Below, in pieces: positions 34,260-43,832 of a stretch of 64,000 bases of DNA. This stretch comes from Putridiphycobacter sp965230485 (lineage in GTDB: Bacteria > Bacteroidota > Bacteroidia > Flavobacteriales_D > Crocinitomicaceae). The notes under the pieces are model-generated. The model was not told the origin of the DNA and did not search any database. It worked only from the letters and a program-made list of their open reading frames with translations. The stretch covers positions 62,001 to 126,000 of the forward strand of contig CBDDLA010000001.1 in assembly GCA_965230485.1 (NCBI GenBank), written 5' to 3'. Both the position numbers and the translations under genes were made by a program. Each line of letters starts with the position of its first letter. The stretch's first letter is position 1.

Positions 34260-34433
34260 TTATTTCGCAATACGGCCTGTTTTTTTATCATAGCCATACG
34301 GGCAATGTTTGCACCCACTTTTACAACAATAGCCACGTTTAAGGTGATATTTTTCGGTAAAAACAATATACCCTTCAGGTGACTTATAAAAGTCTTCTTT
34401 TTCAAGCTCAGGCTTGGCGTTAAAACTGTCCAC
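34260..34433 (-). CDS. Small DUF5522-like cysteine-motif protein (57 aa)
   Basis: A short ORF starts with GTG at 34433, whose G is the last base of the upstream gene's TAG stop, and ends TAA at 34260. The product has the conserved order EKEDFYKSPEGYIVFTEKYH, then RGYCCKSGCKHCPYG, a pattern I associate with DUF5522. Cysteines 36, 37, 41 and 44 could bind zinc or an Fe-S cluster. Function unknown. It is translationally coupled to the upstream subtilase gene and precedes the YrdC/Sua5-type gene. Confidence 0.8.
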   Translation of the reverse strand: MDSFNAKPELEKEDFYKSPEGYIVFTEKYHLKRGYCCKSGCKHCPYGYDKKTGRIAK

Positions 34434-37054
34434 TAATTTTTTAATAATTTAGAATGATAAAGCTGTCCATCAGAATTGATCCTAATAGTATATAAACCAG
34501 TTTCAAATTCAGCTATTGAAAATTGACCATTGATCGTATTCTGAAAGGATTTAATCAATTTTCCAGATATATTATATACTTCAACAGATGTAATATTTAG
34601 GTAGTCTTTTAAATAGAATAGGCCTTTGGTTGGGTTTGGATACAGGATAAATGATTGTTCATTAAAAGATTCTACCCCAACATTTCCGCCAATTTGAACA
34701 CAATAGTCTTCATATTCACCATAAATATTTCCTGATTCATCTGCGCATACAGTAGGTGAAGATTCACCATTCATGGCAATTCTCATTTTAGTTATTCCGG
34801 TTATGGTAGTATTAGGTATAAACAGCATGCCAGTTTGGCTTCCAGATCCTTGAATGCTAGAAATAAGTCGTTCTGATGCTTCAAAGGTTCCATTTTGGTC
34901 CATGTCAATCCAAACACCGTATCGTTCAGTAAATGGACTACCACTATAACCTGGCGTAAAAGTGATTTGATAACCATTACCTGGTGCGAACCCAGTACCA
35001 AAAAAACCACCATCAAAATAACCGTTATTATCTCCAGTAGTACTTGTTATACCATCAATAGTAAAGGATTCCAGCCACTCAAATTCAGTATTAACGGCTG
35101 CAGGAATTTCGCAATAAAAACCTTCATAACAAATTCCACAACCTTTTGTTTTAAACTGATGGCTCGAACTGTAATTATCGCTACTATCAGTACAAACTGT
35201 TTTTATTTGAATATCATAAAGCGCACAGGTATCTAAACTATTAAGCGTAGTAGATGTTCCGACTATTGTATCGTAAATCCAGGAAGAAGCGCCTGTTTGC
35301 CTGTATCGGATAATATAATTTGAAGCATATAAGACAGAGGGCCATTTTATGTCAAGCGAGGTCTCCGTTCTATCGTCAAGAAGCACATCAGGGTTCTCGC
35401 AGCACCCATCTGTTCTGATAAAAATGGAAGAGGATGCATTTGATGTGTCAGAACCGCATAGACCAATAACATTGATTTGATAAGTAGAACAAGGGATGTT
35501 TCCAGTAGCCAAGTAAGAATTTGTTGTTCCTGAAAGTGTAATAGAATTAGTTAGGTTATTGGCAAGACCATATTGAACAATAAAATCACTATTATTATTT
35601 CCCTGCCAATTAATTGTAAATGCAGAGTCTGTTACATTACTCACCGAGATAGCATAGGGAGAAATACATGGATTATTTTGACAACTATTGACCAGAGCCT
35701 GTAGTGAATTGTTGACATTTAATCTACCACCACTTGCTACATCTGCTGCCAAGTTGGATAGATTATCTACATTATCCATCAAAAGCGATTTTATTTTCAG
35801 TGCCGCAGAATCAGGGAAGGTTTTGGCATAACTAATAAAATCAGTACATGGAGCTGAGTATAATAAAGCAACTGCTCCGGTGACACATGGTGTAGCAAAA
35901 GATGTACCACTTCTAGAGTCGTAACCATTGTTTGATTTGGTAATAAAAACTGAACTACCCGGTGCAGCCAAATCAATATTTATTGGACCATAGCCTGAAA
36001 AATCTGGTCTAAAATCGGCACTATTTGTTAAGGTAACACCAACTAAAAAGTCACTTGGACAGGTAGTTGGCAAATCTCCCTTTAAATCAACATTAATCTT
36101 ACTATTAGTGGTGGCGCCAATATTTAATATACCATGCATGCCCAAAGAATCATACATGCCGCACCAAAGCGGCGAATTCAGTGGATTGCCTTCGTCAATA
36201 CCCCATGATGAGTTGGTTGCTACCACAAAGGCACCTTCCTGTCCGTTACTTTCATTATATTTTTTTCTCATCACTAAAGGGTAAGTATAAGCAGCAATAA
36301 CACTGGCTTCGTTACTAGCATTTTGCCCTTCAATAATCATCATTTTAACTGTATGATTCACGCCCGATATGCCAATTGAATTATTACCAACAGCACCAAT
36401 CATTCCTGCAACACTGGTACCGTGAGAGCCAGTTGTGATTACGCCAGAATTAAGACCAACATTCCAACCGTCATAGTCATCCACATATCCATTATTATCG
36501 TCATCAATGGAATTACCAGGTATCTCGGCATAATTTTTCCACATATTGTCTACCAGATCAACGTGGTTAATATCCACTCCTCCGCCTTCAATAATGCAAA
36601 CAACTATTGTATCACCATGTGATGTATTTCCTCCTGTAGTGATGTCCCATGCTTCCGCAGCATCAATATCAGCATCTGCAGTACCACCAGATTGGCCCGT
36701 GTTATTTAAGTGCCATTGGTCACTAAAATTGACATCATTGGGAATGGTAGCTCTATGCCTAATTCTATGATTTTTTTGAACAACTGAAATGTCTGAAATA
36801 GAAAAGCATTCCCTAATCACCTTGTCCAAATCAACATTAGATTTATATTTTAAGTGATAAATCCGCATTGGTTCTGAAATCTCTTCGAAAAAGTCTAAAG
36901 TCGCGCCTCCAACCTCAATAAGCTGACTTTCGATTTGGCGGACATTTGCTTTCGATTTGACTTGAATTAAAAGTTCATTTGGTTCAAATGTTTGCGAATT
37001 CCCAGTGAATGCGTTAAGAACAAAGAAAAAGAAGAGTAGTAAGGTGATTTTCAT
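34433..37054 (-). CDS. T9SS-secreted multidomain subtilase with Asp-to-Glu catalytic substitution
   Basis: The ATG at 37054 gives 873 residues and a signal peptide ending NSQ (about 21); the upstream TTG is rejected. An S8 domain spans about 100-465, with His211 in GSHGTSVAG and Ser near 405 in GTSFATP. Where subtilases have Asp-(Thr/Ser)-Gly, this has Glu156-Gly-Gly (CIIEGGGVD). A Ca-binding-like NSIDDDNNGYVDDYDGWN loop is at 181-198. Two fibronectin type III-like repeats, a GEVED domain (RYGVWIDMDQNGTFEASERL) and a C-terminal sorting domain (LYPNPTKGLFYL) follow. Surface-exposed; activity uncertain. Confidence 0.88.
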   Translation of the reverse strand: MKITLLLFFFFVLNAFTGNSQTFEPNELLIQVKSKANVRQIESQLIEVGGATLDFFEEISEPMRIYHLKYKSNVDLDKVIRECFSISDISVVQKNHRIRHRATIPNDVNFSDQWHLNNTGQSGGTADADIDAAEAWDITTGGNTSHGDTIVVCIIEGGGVDINHVDLVDNMWKNYAEIPGNSIDDDNNGYVDDYDGWNVGLNSGVITTGSHGTSVAGMIGAVGNNSIGISGVNHTVKMMIIEGQNASNEASVIAAYTYPLVMRKKYNESNGQEGAFVVATNSSWGIDEGNPLNSPLWCGMYDSLGMHGILNIGATTNSKINVDLKGDLPTTCPSDFLVGVTLTNSADFRPDFSGYGPINIDLAAPGSSVFITKSNNGYDSRSGTSFATPCVTGAVALLYSAPCTDFISYAKTFPDSAALKIKSLLMDNVDNLSNLAADVASGGRLNVNNSLQALVNSCQNNPCISPYAISVSNVTDSAFTINWQGNNNSDFIVQYGLANNLTNSITLSGTTNSYLATGNIPCSTYQINVIGLCGSDTSNASSSIFIRTDGCCENPDVLLDDRTETSLDIKWPSVLYASNYIIRYRQTGASSWIYDTIVGTSTTLNSLDTCALYDIQIKTVCTDSSDNYSSSHQFKTKGCGICYEGFYCEIPAAVNTEFEWLESFTIDGITSTTGDNNGYFDGGFFGTGFAPGNGYQITFTPGYSGSPFTERYGVWIDMDQNGTFEASERLISSIQGSGSQTGMLFIPNTTITGITKMRIAMNGESSPTVCADESGNIYGEYEDYCVQIGGNVGVESFNEQSFILYPNPTKGLFYLKDYLNITSVEVYNISGKLIKSFQNTINGQFSIAEFETGLYTIRINSDGQLYHSKLLKN

Positions 37055-37072
37055 TAATTGCTGTATGACGTA

Positions 37073-37080
37073 CAAATTTA
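37073..37080 (-). promoter_or_regulatory. Bacteroidota -7 element for the subtilase operon
   Basis: TAAATTTG on the minus strand, 18 bp before the ATG at 37054. It supports that ATG, since the upstream in-frame TTG would lie almost on the promoter. Confidence 0.5.
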
Positions 37081-37151
37081 CGATTTTGTTTAAATAGTTC
37101 CGACTAAATAATTGTAATATGAATAACGCATTGACTGGCGTCTAAGTTGGT

Positions 37152-38747
37152 CTAAAACCGTGAAATAATACCTAAATGCAATTTTGTATTTTGAAAATTA
37201 AATGCATTTCCTTTGATTGTCCCATTAGCAAGGATTAAGCTTAATGTATTACTTTCGTTTTCTATATTGAACCCAAAACCAATGGTGTTAGTTTGGATAA
37301 ACCGATTATCATGAAATTGTGAATAATCATAAATCATTTGAAAAGCCAGTTGCTTTACTGGCTTAAACACTAATGCGTTATTGGCAGAAAAAACATGGTT
37401 CCCATTTAATTCAAGTTCATAGAATCCCCTCACGCTTTTTAATCCACCAAAGTAGAATAATTGATTTTCAGAGAGTAGATTATTTGATCTAATATCTTGA
37501 ATACGGATTGAATTTTCGAATGAAAAAGCCCCAAATAGCTTGATAATTTGAATCAGCTTAACATCAACTATCAAATTACTAACACTGTTAATGGATTCAA
37601 TGCTATCCGTTTTTAAACCAAAAACACCAATTTTGAATTGAAGATTTGGTTTGTATTTGTTAAAATATCCTGGACGATAATTACCGTCAATGCCAAATGT
37701 GTTTCGTCTAAAGCCTACAAAGTTGCTCTCTTCAATTACATTACCTAATAAAAAAGAATTCTCTGATTGTGCAAAAACACCTACTGTATAAAAAGATGAA
37801 AGGTATTTAATGTTCCCAAGAAACCCGTTTCTTACAAAAGAAGTGTCTTGTTTTTGAATATTAATGCTGCCTCCAATACTAATTGGAAGATTTAGAATAA
37901 AAGGATAGTCTAAAAAAACATCTAGGTTCTGGCTTTGATTGGCATTACTCTGCCATTTGAAATCTATAATTTCTGCTCTATTTAAACCATTCTTTAGTCC
38001 TAGATTAATGTTTCCCGTAAGCTCTAATCTCTGGTTTTCTGGATTCTGCTGAAAGCCAATAAATCCATCTGCCACACTTGCCTTTTTCTTTTTAATGGTG
38101 AGGTATAAATCCACTTCATTCTCTAGAAACAATAATTCAGGTGCCCTAATGAGTTCATAAAAATTATTCGTTTCAAAAAGTTGAGCAATCGCTTTTATTT
38201 TGGATTCATTATAAGGTTCTCCGCTTTTAATATGAATTAAATTTTCAATTGTATTTTGATGAAATTTATCTGGACTTTTAATAATAATTTTCTGTAAAAC
38301 AGTAAACTGTCCAGAATCAATTCTATAAGTCAGACTCAATTTATCATTCAGTTCAGTTTGATCAGTAAATATTACCTCTGCAAAGGGAAAACCAGTGTTT
38401 TCTAGATCAATTAAAATTGAATTGATTTGAGCAGGTGTTTTTACCAAGCTTAACGCAATAGAGTTTTCTGAATTATGAATAATTACTTTTTTAAAGCGCT
38501 TCTGATAATTAAGGGTGTAGTGCCAGTTTCCTTTCTTTTGTATAGAGTCTGTGATAAACAACCCGACATATCCTTTTAATTTAAATAATGTAATGGTTTT
38601 GTTTTTTGCTTTTTGTATCGGCTCTTTTTCAGTTAGTTTATAACTCACTTTTTCCTTGTCAAGGTGAAAATAGACTAAACTATCTTTTTGAGAATGAATC
38701 AAAAAAGATTGAAATAGAGCGTAAAGAAAAACAAGTCTAAAAGACAT
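37152..38747 (-). CDS. Outer-membrane protein of the BamA/TamA type (POTRA plus 16-strand-like barrel)
   Basis: The ATG at 38747 gives 531 residues. A signal peptide (to about residue 20, LIHSQ) is followed by a POTRA-like region (about 85-225, with SGQFTVLQKIIIKSPDKFHQNTIENLIHI forms) and a barrel with alternating strands. It ends in Phe (HLGIISRF), the usual outer-membrane terminal residue. The barrel has the LFYFGGLKSVRGFYELEL motif (RGF) of the Omp85 superfamily. Likely an Omp85-type insertase or transporter; the partner is unknown. Confidence 0.8.
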   Translation of the reverse strand: MSFRLVFLYALFQSFLIHSQKDSLVYFHLDKEKVSYKLTEKEPIQKAKNKTITLFKLKGYVGLFITDSIQKKGNWHYTLNYQKRFKKVIIHNSENSIALSLVKTPAQINSILIDLENTGFPFAEVIFTDQTELNDKLSLTYRIDSGQFTVLQKIIIKSPDKFHQNTIENLIHIKSGEPYNESKIKAIAQLFETNNFYELIRAPELLFLENEVDLYLTIKKKKASVADGFIGFQQNPENQRLELTGNINLGLKNGLNRAEIIDFKWQSNANQSQNLDVFLDYPFILNLPISIGGSINIQKQDTSFVRNGFLGNIKYLSSFYTVGVFAQSENSFLLGNVIEESNFVGFRRNTFGIDGNYRPGYFNKYKPNLQFKIGVFGLKTDSIESINSVSNLIVDVKLIQIIKLFGAFSFENSIRIQDIRSNNLLSENQLFYFGGLKSVRGFYELELNGNHVFSANNALVFKPVKQLAFQMIYDYSQFHDNRFIQTNTIGFGFNIENESNTLSLILANGTIKGNAFNFQNTKLHLGIISRF

Positions 38748-38808
38748 ACTCAATACAACGTCAAATTACTTGTAAAATTATCATAAAAAAGTGATGCAAA
38801 GCAAAAAA

Positions 38809-39468
38809 TTACGATTCTGGAATGGTGGAATCGGCTGAAAAATCTATTTTGTAGTACGATTTTGCAATTTGACATATTAAATCTAACAGCTGATCTCTAC
38901 TTGGTTCTTCAGTTAATTTTTGATTATGAATTACGTAGAATGACTTTGAATATTCTAGTAAGGCGTCTGGTTCTATTCTTTTTTTAAACCGCTTAGTCAG
39001 TTCAAATGCACCAATTGATATGATTAATCCAATTAGTCCACTTAAGTAAAGCCATCCTGAGTATGATTTTGCTGTAATAAGATAAGTAGATACTATCATT
39101 GGTAAAAGAATCGCTAGTATAGGGAAAACGAAAACAACGGTTCGCATTGTTTTTGGTCTACGGAAAGCAAGCGGTTCGCCAAACTCTGCTTTTGTAAAGG
39201 AGATAAAAGCATTCTTTTCTTTTACACTTAATTCATTTAGATTAAAATAGGGACTTACAGCCTGCTTAAGCAGACCCGAAAGAAAAGTTTGACAAGCATT
39301 GAAATAAGTCAAAAATCTTAAAAATGGCCATGGATTTATTTTAGATCGCTTTATGATAAAATCTGCTAACTGATCAATTGTCGAAATATCATTAGGATCT
39401 AGTTCTGGCCACCTGTCACCTAAATCAAACTGAAGTTTACTAAAAAAATCTTCTTTTTTGGTGCTCAT
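38809..39468 (-). CDS. Hypothetical membrane protein
   Basis: A 219-residue protein with two adjacent membrane helices at about 108-128 and 134-154 (VFVFPILAILLPMIVSTYLI; SGWLYLSGLIGLIISIGAF), flanked by cytoplasmic helical regions. No family recognised. It follows the aminotransferase gene by 36 bp and precedes the Omp85-type gene by 61 bp, all in one direction. Confidence 0.65.
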   Translation of the reverse strand: MSTKKEDFFSKLQFDLGDRWPELDPNDISTIDQLADFIIKRSKINPWPFLRFLTYFNACQTFLSGLLKQAVSPYFNLNELSVKEKNAFISFTKAEFGEPLAFRRPKTMRTVVFVFPILAILLPMIVSTYLITAKSYSGWLYLSGLIGLIISIGAFELTKRFKKRIEPDALLEYSKSFYVIHNQKLTEEPSRDQLLDLICQIAKSYYKIDFSADSTIPES

Positions 39469-39504
39469 TTAATCGAACTTTTTATCATTTTCATCCAACA
39501 AAAT

Positions 39505-40701
39505 CTATATTTTACCAGGGTAAATTTTTAGTGCCTCTTCAATGCATTTAACCGATTTAACTAATGAGGCTTTTTCTAAAACGTAAGCTAATCGAACTTC
39601 TTGCTTTCCTAACCCTTTAGATGCATAAAAACCAGTAGCGGGAGCCATCATAACTGTTTGGCCTTGGTAATCAAATTTTTCTAATAACCATCTGCAGAAT
39701 TTGTCTGAATCATCTATTGGTAATTTGGCTATACAATAAAAGGCTCCTTTTGGTTTTGGGCAAATTACACCGTCAATTCTATTAAGACCATTCACTAAAA
39801 TATCTCGTCTGGCCACATATTCATTTATCACATCTGTAAAATAGGATGGTGGTGTGTCAAGGGCTGCTTCACTGGCTATCTGAGCAAGCGTTGGTGGTGA
39901 TAGCCTTGCTTGTGCAAATTTCATAACCGTATTAACCACATCTTTATTTCGAGTGATTAAGGCACCAATTCTTGCGCCGCACATTGAGTAGCGTTTAGAA
40001 ACGGAGTCAATTAATATCACATGTTCTTCTATGCCTTCGAGATTTAATACTGAAAAAGGAATATTATTATCATAGCAAAATTCCCTGTAAACTTCGTCTG
40101 CAAATAAGAATAAATCATGCTTTTTTACAATCTCACTTAATTGCGTCAGCTCTTCCTGAGTATATAAATATCCTGTAGGGTTACCTGGATTGCAAATGAC
40201 AATTCCCTTGGTTTTTGGTGTTATTTTTTTTTCAAAGTCAGAAATTGGTGGCAATGAAAAACCATCTTCTATTCGGGAGGTAACAGGTAAAATGTTTACT
40301 CCTGCCATTTGTGCAAAACCATTATAATTGGCATAAAACGGCTCAGGAATGATCACTTCATCACCAGGATTAAAGCAAGACATGAATCCAAAAACAAGCG
40401 CTTCTGATCCACCAGTGGTCACAATTATTTCAGAAGGATCAACATTAATTCCACTTTTATTATAATAAAGAGCAAGGTTTTTTCTGTATGATTCTAAACC
40501 CGCTGAATGACTATATTCAAGTACCGAAAGATCAATGTTTTTAATGGCATCTAAGGCAACTTCAGGAGATTCAATGTCGGGTTGACCAATGTTAAGGTGG
40601 TAAACTGTTTTTCCCTGTTTTTTGGCTTCTTCTGAAAACGGGACAAGTTTTCTGATGGGTGATTCAGGCATGTTAATACCTTTAACGGAAACTACTGGCA
40701 T
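39505..40701 (-). CDS. PLP-dependent aminotransferase, class I/II
   Basis: A 398-residue fold-type I aminotransferase, near the usual length. It has YHLNIGQPDIESPE, NPGNPTGYLYTQEEL, FADEVYREF and the PLP lysine in SVSKRYSMCGARIGAL (about residue 234). It may act on aspartate or aromatic/branched amino acids; the N-terminal KLVPFSEEAKKQGK pattern fits bacterial aspartate-type enzymes. A -7 element lies 17 bp upstream. Confidence 0.88.
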   Translation of the reverse strand: MPVVSVKGINMPESPIRKLVPFSEEAKKQGKTVYHLNIGQPDIESPEVALDAIKNIDLSVLEYSHSAGLESYRKNLALYYNKSGINVDPSEIIVTTGGSEALVFGFMSCFNPGDEVIIPEPFYANYNGFAQMAGVNILPVTSRIEDGFSLPPISDFEKKITPKTKGIVICNPGNPTGYLYTQEELTQLSEIVKKHDLFLFADEVYREFCYDNNIPFSVLNLEGIEEHVILIDSVSKRYSMCGARIGALITRNKDVVNTVMKFAQARLSPPTLAQIASEAALDTPPSYFTDVINEYVARRDILVNGLNRIDGVICPKPKGAFYCIAKLPIDDSDKFCRWLLEKFDYQGQTVMMAPATGFYASKGLGKQEVRLAYVLEKASLVKSVKCIEEALKIYPGKI

Positions 40702-40718
40702 ATCAAAAAATTAGTAGC

Positions 40719-40726
40719 CAAAGGTA
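40719..40726 (-). promoter_or_regulatory. Bacteroidota -7 element for the aminotransferase
   Basis: TACCTTTG on the minus strand, 17 bp before the ATG, in the divergent region shared with the ABC exporter gene. Confidence 0.5.
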
Positions 40727-40799
40727 ATTATAACTCCAAAATATTGTTGTAAAAAAACTTATTTTTTAGTTCAAAAGATTTTCCCCTAAAACAAATTCC

Positions 40800-40807
40800 T
40801 ACATTTG
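40800..40807 (+). promoter_or_regulatory. Bacteroidota -7 element close to the ABC exporter start codon
   Basis: TACATTTG matches TAnnTTTG exactly and ends only 5 bp before the ATG at 40813. Transcription would begin at or within a few bases of the start codon, giving a leaderless or near-leaderless mRNA if this element is used. Confidence 0.4.
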
Positions 40808-40812
40808 CGTCA

Positions 40813-42627
40813 ATGTTTAAGAAATACGAAAAAGATATTACGCTTTTCAGGCGATTGTTAAGTTATTTAAAGCCGTATAAATCTATTTTTTACACAGGGT
40901 TATTCTTAACCATTATTCTTGCTTTTATTGAATCAACAAGACCATTACTTATTGTTGAAATGGTGAACATTTTTCTTGAATCATCAGATGGTTCAACAGG
41001 AACAATTGGTTTATGGTTAAAAGAATTTGTCAGTCAATTCTCGGACGATTCAGAGTCACAACTGGGCATTTGGGTGTTATTGGTGTTTGGATTACTATTG
41101 GTTGAAGCTATTTTTCAGTTTTCAGTCGCTTATTTGGGAGCAATATTAGGACAATCTGTGGTCTATGATGTTAGAGAGAAGTTATTTAAGCATATTCAAT
41201 CATTTAGATTAAAATACTTCGATAGAACCCCTAATGGAACTGTTGTGACTAGAATTATTTCGGATATTGAAGCCATTTCAGATATCTTCACTACTGGTTT
41301 AATCTCTATTTTGGGTGATTTATTAAAATTACTAGCCATTTTTGCTTGGATGTTTTATGTGAATTGGCAAGTCACTTTACTGATCTTAATTCCAATTCCA
41401 CTACTCATTATTGCAACTCGGATTTTTGCCCGGGCCATGAAGTCTGCTTTTGAAAAGGAACGGACGCAAGTGAACAAACTGAACACATTCGTGCAAGAGC
41501 ATCTGTCTGGTATGAGCATTGTGCAGCTCTTTAATAGAGAAGAACGGGAGGCACAAAAGTTTGACGAATTAAACAAAGGGCATAGAAATGCACTATTACA
41601 AGCCGTATGGGCCACGTCTTTATTCTTTCCTGTAGTAGAATTATTGAGTTCATTATCGATTGCAGTACTAATATTATGGTCAATGCTTCAGCTGAATTAT
41701 AATCCTGAAATGATTAATAGCATCTCAGGAATCATGTTCGGTTATATTTTGTGGGTAAATATGTTGTATCGCCCTATCCGACAAATGGCAGACCGTTTTA
41801 ACGTTTTACAACGGGGCGTTGTTCGGGCCGATCGTGTATTTGATATTATTGATAGTGATGAAGTTGTAGATGATCAGGGCGTTATTACCGACATTGATTT
41901 TGATGCTGACGTTGAGTTTAGAGATGTATGGTTTGCCTATAATGATGAAGATTGGGTCCTTAAAGGTGTAACCATACACGCACCAAAACAAGAATCAATT
42001 GCCCTGGTAGGGACAACTGGTGCGGGAAAGTCGACCATTATTAATTTACTAACCCGGTTTTATGATTTTCAAAAGGGGAGCATTGAAATTGGGGGCACAT
42101 CTATTCGTGAAGTTCAATTAGAAGCATTAAGACGAAATATTGCCATTGTATTACAAGATGTCTTTCTATTTTCCGATACTATTCTTCATAATATTACCAT
42201 GGGTGACCAAAATATTTCAAGAGAACAGGTTATAGAAGCGGCAAAAAAAGTAGGAGCTCATGAATTTATTATGAAGTTGCCAGGTAATTATGATTATGAT
42301 GTGAAGGAGAGAGGCGGCTTATTATCAGTTGGTCAAAAACAATTAATATCATTTATTAGGGCTTACGTCTATAACCCCAAAATTTTAATTCTTGATGAGG
42401 CTACCGCTAGTCTTGATTCTGAGTCGGAGGCACTGATTCAAAAAGCGACTGCAGAACTGCAAAAAGGGCGTACCTCAATCGTTATTGCACACCGACTGTC
42501 CACCATTATTAATTCCAATAAAATTTTGGTGATTGATAAAGGAGAGGTGATAGAAGAGGGGAATCATCATGAATTACTGGAAATGAATGGTAAGTACAAG
42601 AAATTGTACGACCTTAATTTTGTGTAA
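40813..42627 (+). CDS. ABC exporter, fused permease and ATPase (MsbA-like)
   Basis: A 604-residue half-transporter. Six membrane helices occupy about 20-330. The nucleotide-binding domain (about 355-600) has Walker A VGTTGAGKST, signature LLSVGQKQLISFIRA (LSVGQ replacing LSGGQ, a common variant), Walker B ILILDEATASLD and IAHRLST. Homodimers of this type export lipids, drugs or peptides. No second half-transporter gene is adjacent, so it likely homodimerises. Confidence 0.93.
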   Translation: MFKKYEKDITLFRRLLSYLKPYKSIFYTGLFLTIILAFIESTRPLLIVEMVNIFLESSDGSTGTIGLWLKEFVSQFSDDSESQLGIWVLLVFGLLLVEAIFQFSVAYLGAILGQSVVYDVREKLFKHIQSFRLKYFDRTPNGTVVTRIISDIEAISDIFTTGLISILGDLLKLLAIFAWMFYVNWQVTLLILIPIPLLIIATRIFARAMKSAFEKERTQVNKLNTFVQEHLSGMSIVQLFNREEREAQKFDELNKGHRNALLQAVWATSLFFPVVELLSSLSIAVLILWSMLQLNYNPEMINSISGIMFGYILWVNMLYRPIRQMADRFNVLQRGVVRADRVFDIIDSDEVVDDQGVITDIDFDADVEFRDVWFAYNDEDWVLKGVTIHAPKQESIALVGTTGAGKSTIINLLTRFYDFQKGSIEIGGTSIREVQLEALRRNIAIVLQDVFLFSDTILHNITMGDQNISREQVIEAAKKVGAHEFIMKLPGNYDYDVKERGGLLSVGQKQLISFIRAYVYNPKILILDEATASLDSESEALIQKATAELQKGRTSIVIAHRLSTIINSNKILVIDKGEVIEEGNHHELLEMNGKYKKLYDLNFV

Positions 42628-42653
42628 TTCCGAATTGAATCGCAGCAAAGTAT

Positions 42654-43832
42654 ATGGGTAAAAAAGCCATTGTCATTTTTCTTTTAATCGTAAGTGGTGG
42701 GGTACTCTGGTACATCCTTTCTCCTCCTCATTTCAATGTTGAAAAATTAGTCATTACGATTACTCAAAATAATTTTAAGCAGCTAGAAACCTTGCGGAAC
42801 CAAGCGATTGAAAAAGGTGTTTTGAAAAGAACTAAGGACGATTATGTGAGCTGCAGTATAAATTACCTCAAAAGTTCTATTGAAGGAAAAGTCAGGCTAA
42901 AAGGTGATTGGGTGGATCATTTACAAGATGAGAAATGGTCATTTCGGCTAAAATTGGAAGATACGCTTCAAAATGGTATTCAAACATTTAGTCTGCAAAA
43001 TCCAAAGGTTCGAGGTTCTATAAACGGCTTTATTTTTAGTAAATTACTGAGAGATAATAATGTTTTAAGTAATGAAATGACTTTTGTAGAGTTGATAATA
43101 AATGGTGAAAGTTGGGGGATTTATAATTTTGAAGAGCATTTATCTGAAAGAATGTTCAGGTATCAAAACCGACCAGAAGGTTTAATATTAAGTTTTGAAG
43201 ATTCTGGCTTCTTTGAAGCCTCTATGAACAATGAGAGTCTTGTAGGTCTCATTAAAAAAGCTAATATAAAAGTAAAAGGCGATAAAAAGCATCACAAAAA
43301 ACGAATTAAAACAGCAAAAAAGATCTTGGAAAATTACCAATATCAAAGAGATTCCATGTATAAAGACTTTAATATCGAGGCCATGGCCAGGTATTATGCA
43401 ATTTGTGATTTAGCAAAAGCCTATCATGCTATGGGATGGATTAATATCCGATTTTATTATAATTATGAAACTGGATTAATGGAACCAATAGGATATGATC
43501 CTTATCCTACCATGGATTGGGGCTTGCCCTATTTAGGATATCAGGCTGCTAAATATAAAGGCCTTAAGCATCAATTTGATCAGGAGAAGATAGTTTATTC
43601 AGCTTTGTATAATGAGTATATTAGAAAGCAATATGTTAATGATTTAATAAGGATAGCTGATAGTTCATATATTGAAGCATTTCTAGAGCGACATCAATTG
43701 GAAATTGATTTTTTTGAAAATGAATTATTAAAAGAATCCAGTTCGTATGAATGTGACCGCCATTTTTTATTTGATAATGCCAGAGCCATTAGAAAGGCTT
43801 TAACAGCAGATGGAATACTGCCGTCCCATTAG
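42654..43832 (+). CDS. CotH kinase-like protein
   Basis: A 392-residue protein with an N-terminal membrane anchor or signal (about 5-22). The CotH-like core is seen in VRLKGDWVDHL, FVELIINGESWGIYNFEEHLSER and MEPIGYDPYPTMDWG, corresponding to the NGxxxGxYxxxE and Asp-Trp motifs of CotH-type atypical kinases. Spore-coat CotH phosphorylates proteins; here the role is unknown and the site seems extracytoplasmic. Its 3' end overlaps the convergent EamA gene by 4 bp. Confidence 0.65.
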   Translation: MGKKAIVIFLLIVSGGVLWYILSPPHFNVEKLVITITQNNFKQLETLRNQAIEKGVLKRTKDDYVSCSINYLKSSIEGKVRLKGDWVDHLQDEKWSFRLKLEDTLQNGIQTFSLQNPKVRGSINGFIFSKLLRDNNVLSNEMTFVELIINGESWGIYNFEEHLSERMFRYQNRPEGLILSFEDSGFFEASMNNESLVGLIKKANIKVKGDKKHHKKRIKTAKKILENYQYQRDSMYKDFNIEAMARYYAICDLAKAYHAMGWINIRFYYNYETGLMEPIGYDPYPTMDWGLPYLGYQAAKYKGLKHQFDQEKIVYSALYNEYIRKQYVNDLIRIADSSYIEAFLERHQLEIDFFENELLKESSSYECDRHFLFDNARAIRKALTADGILPSH

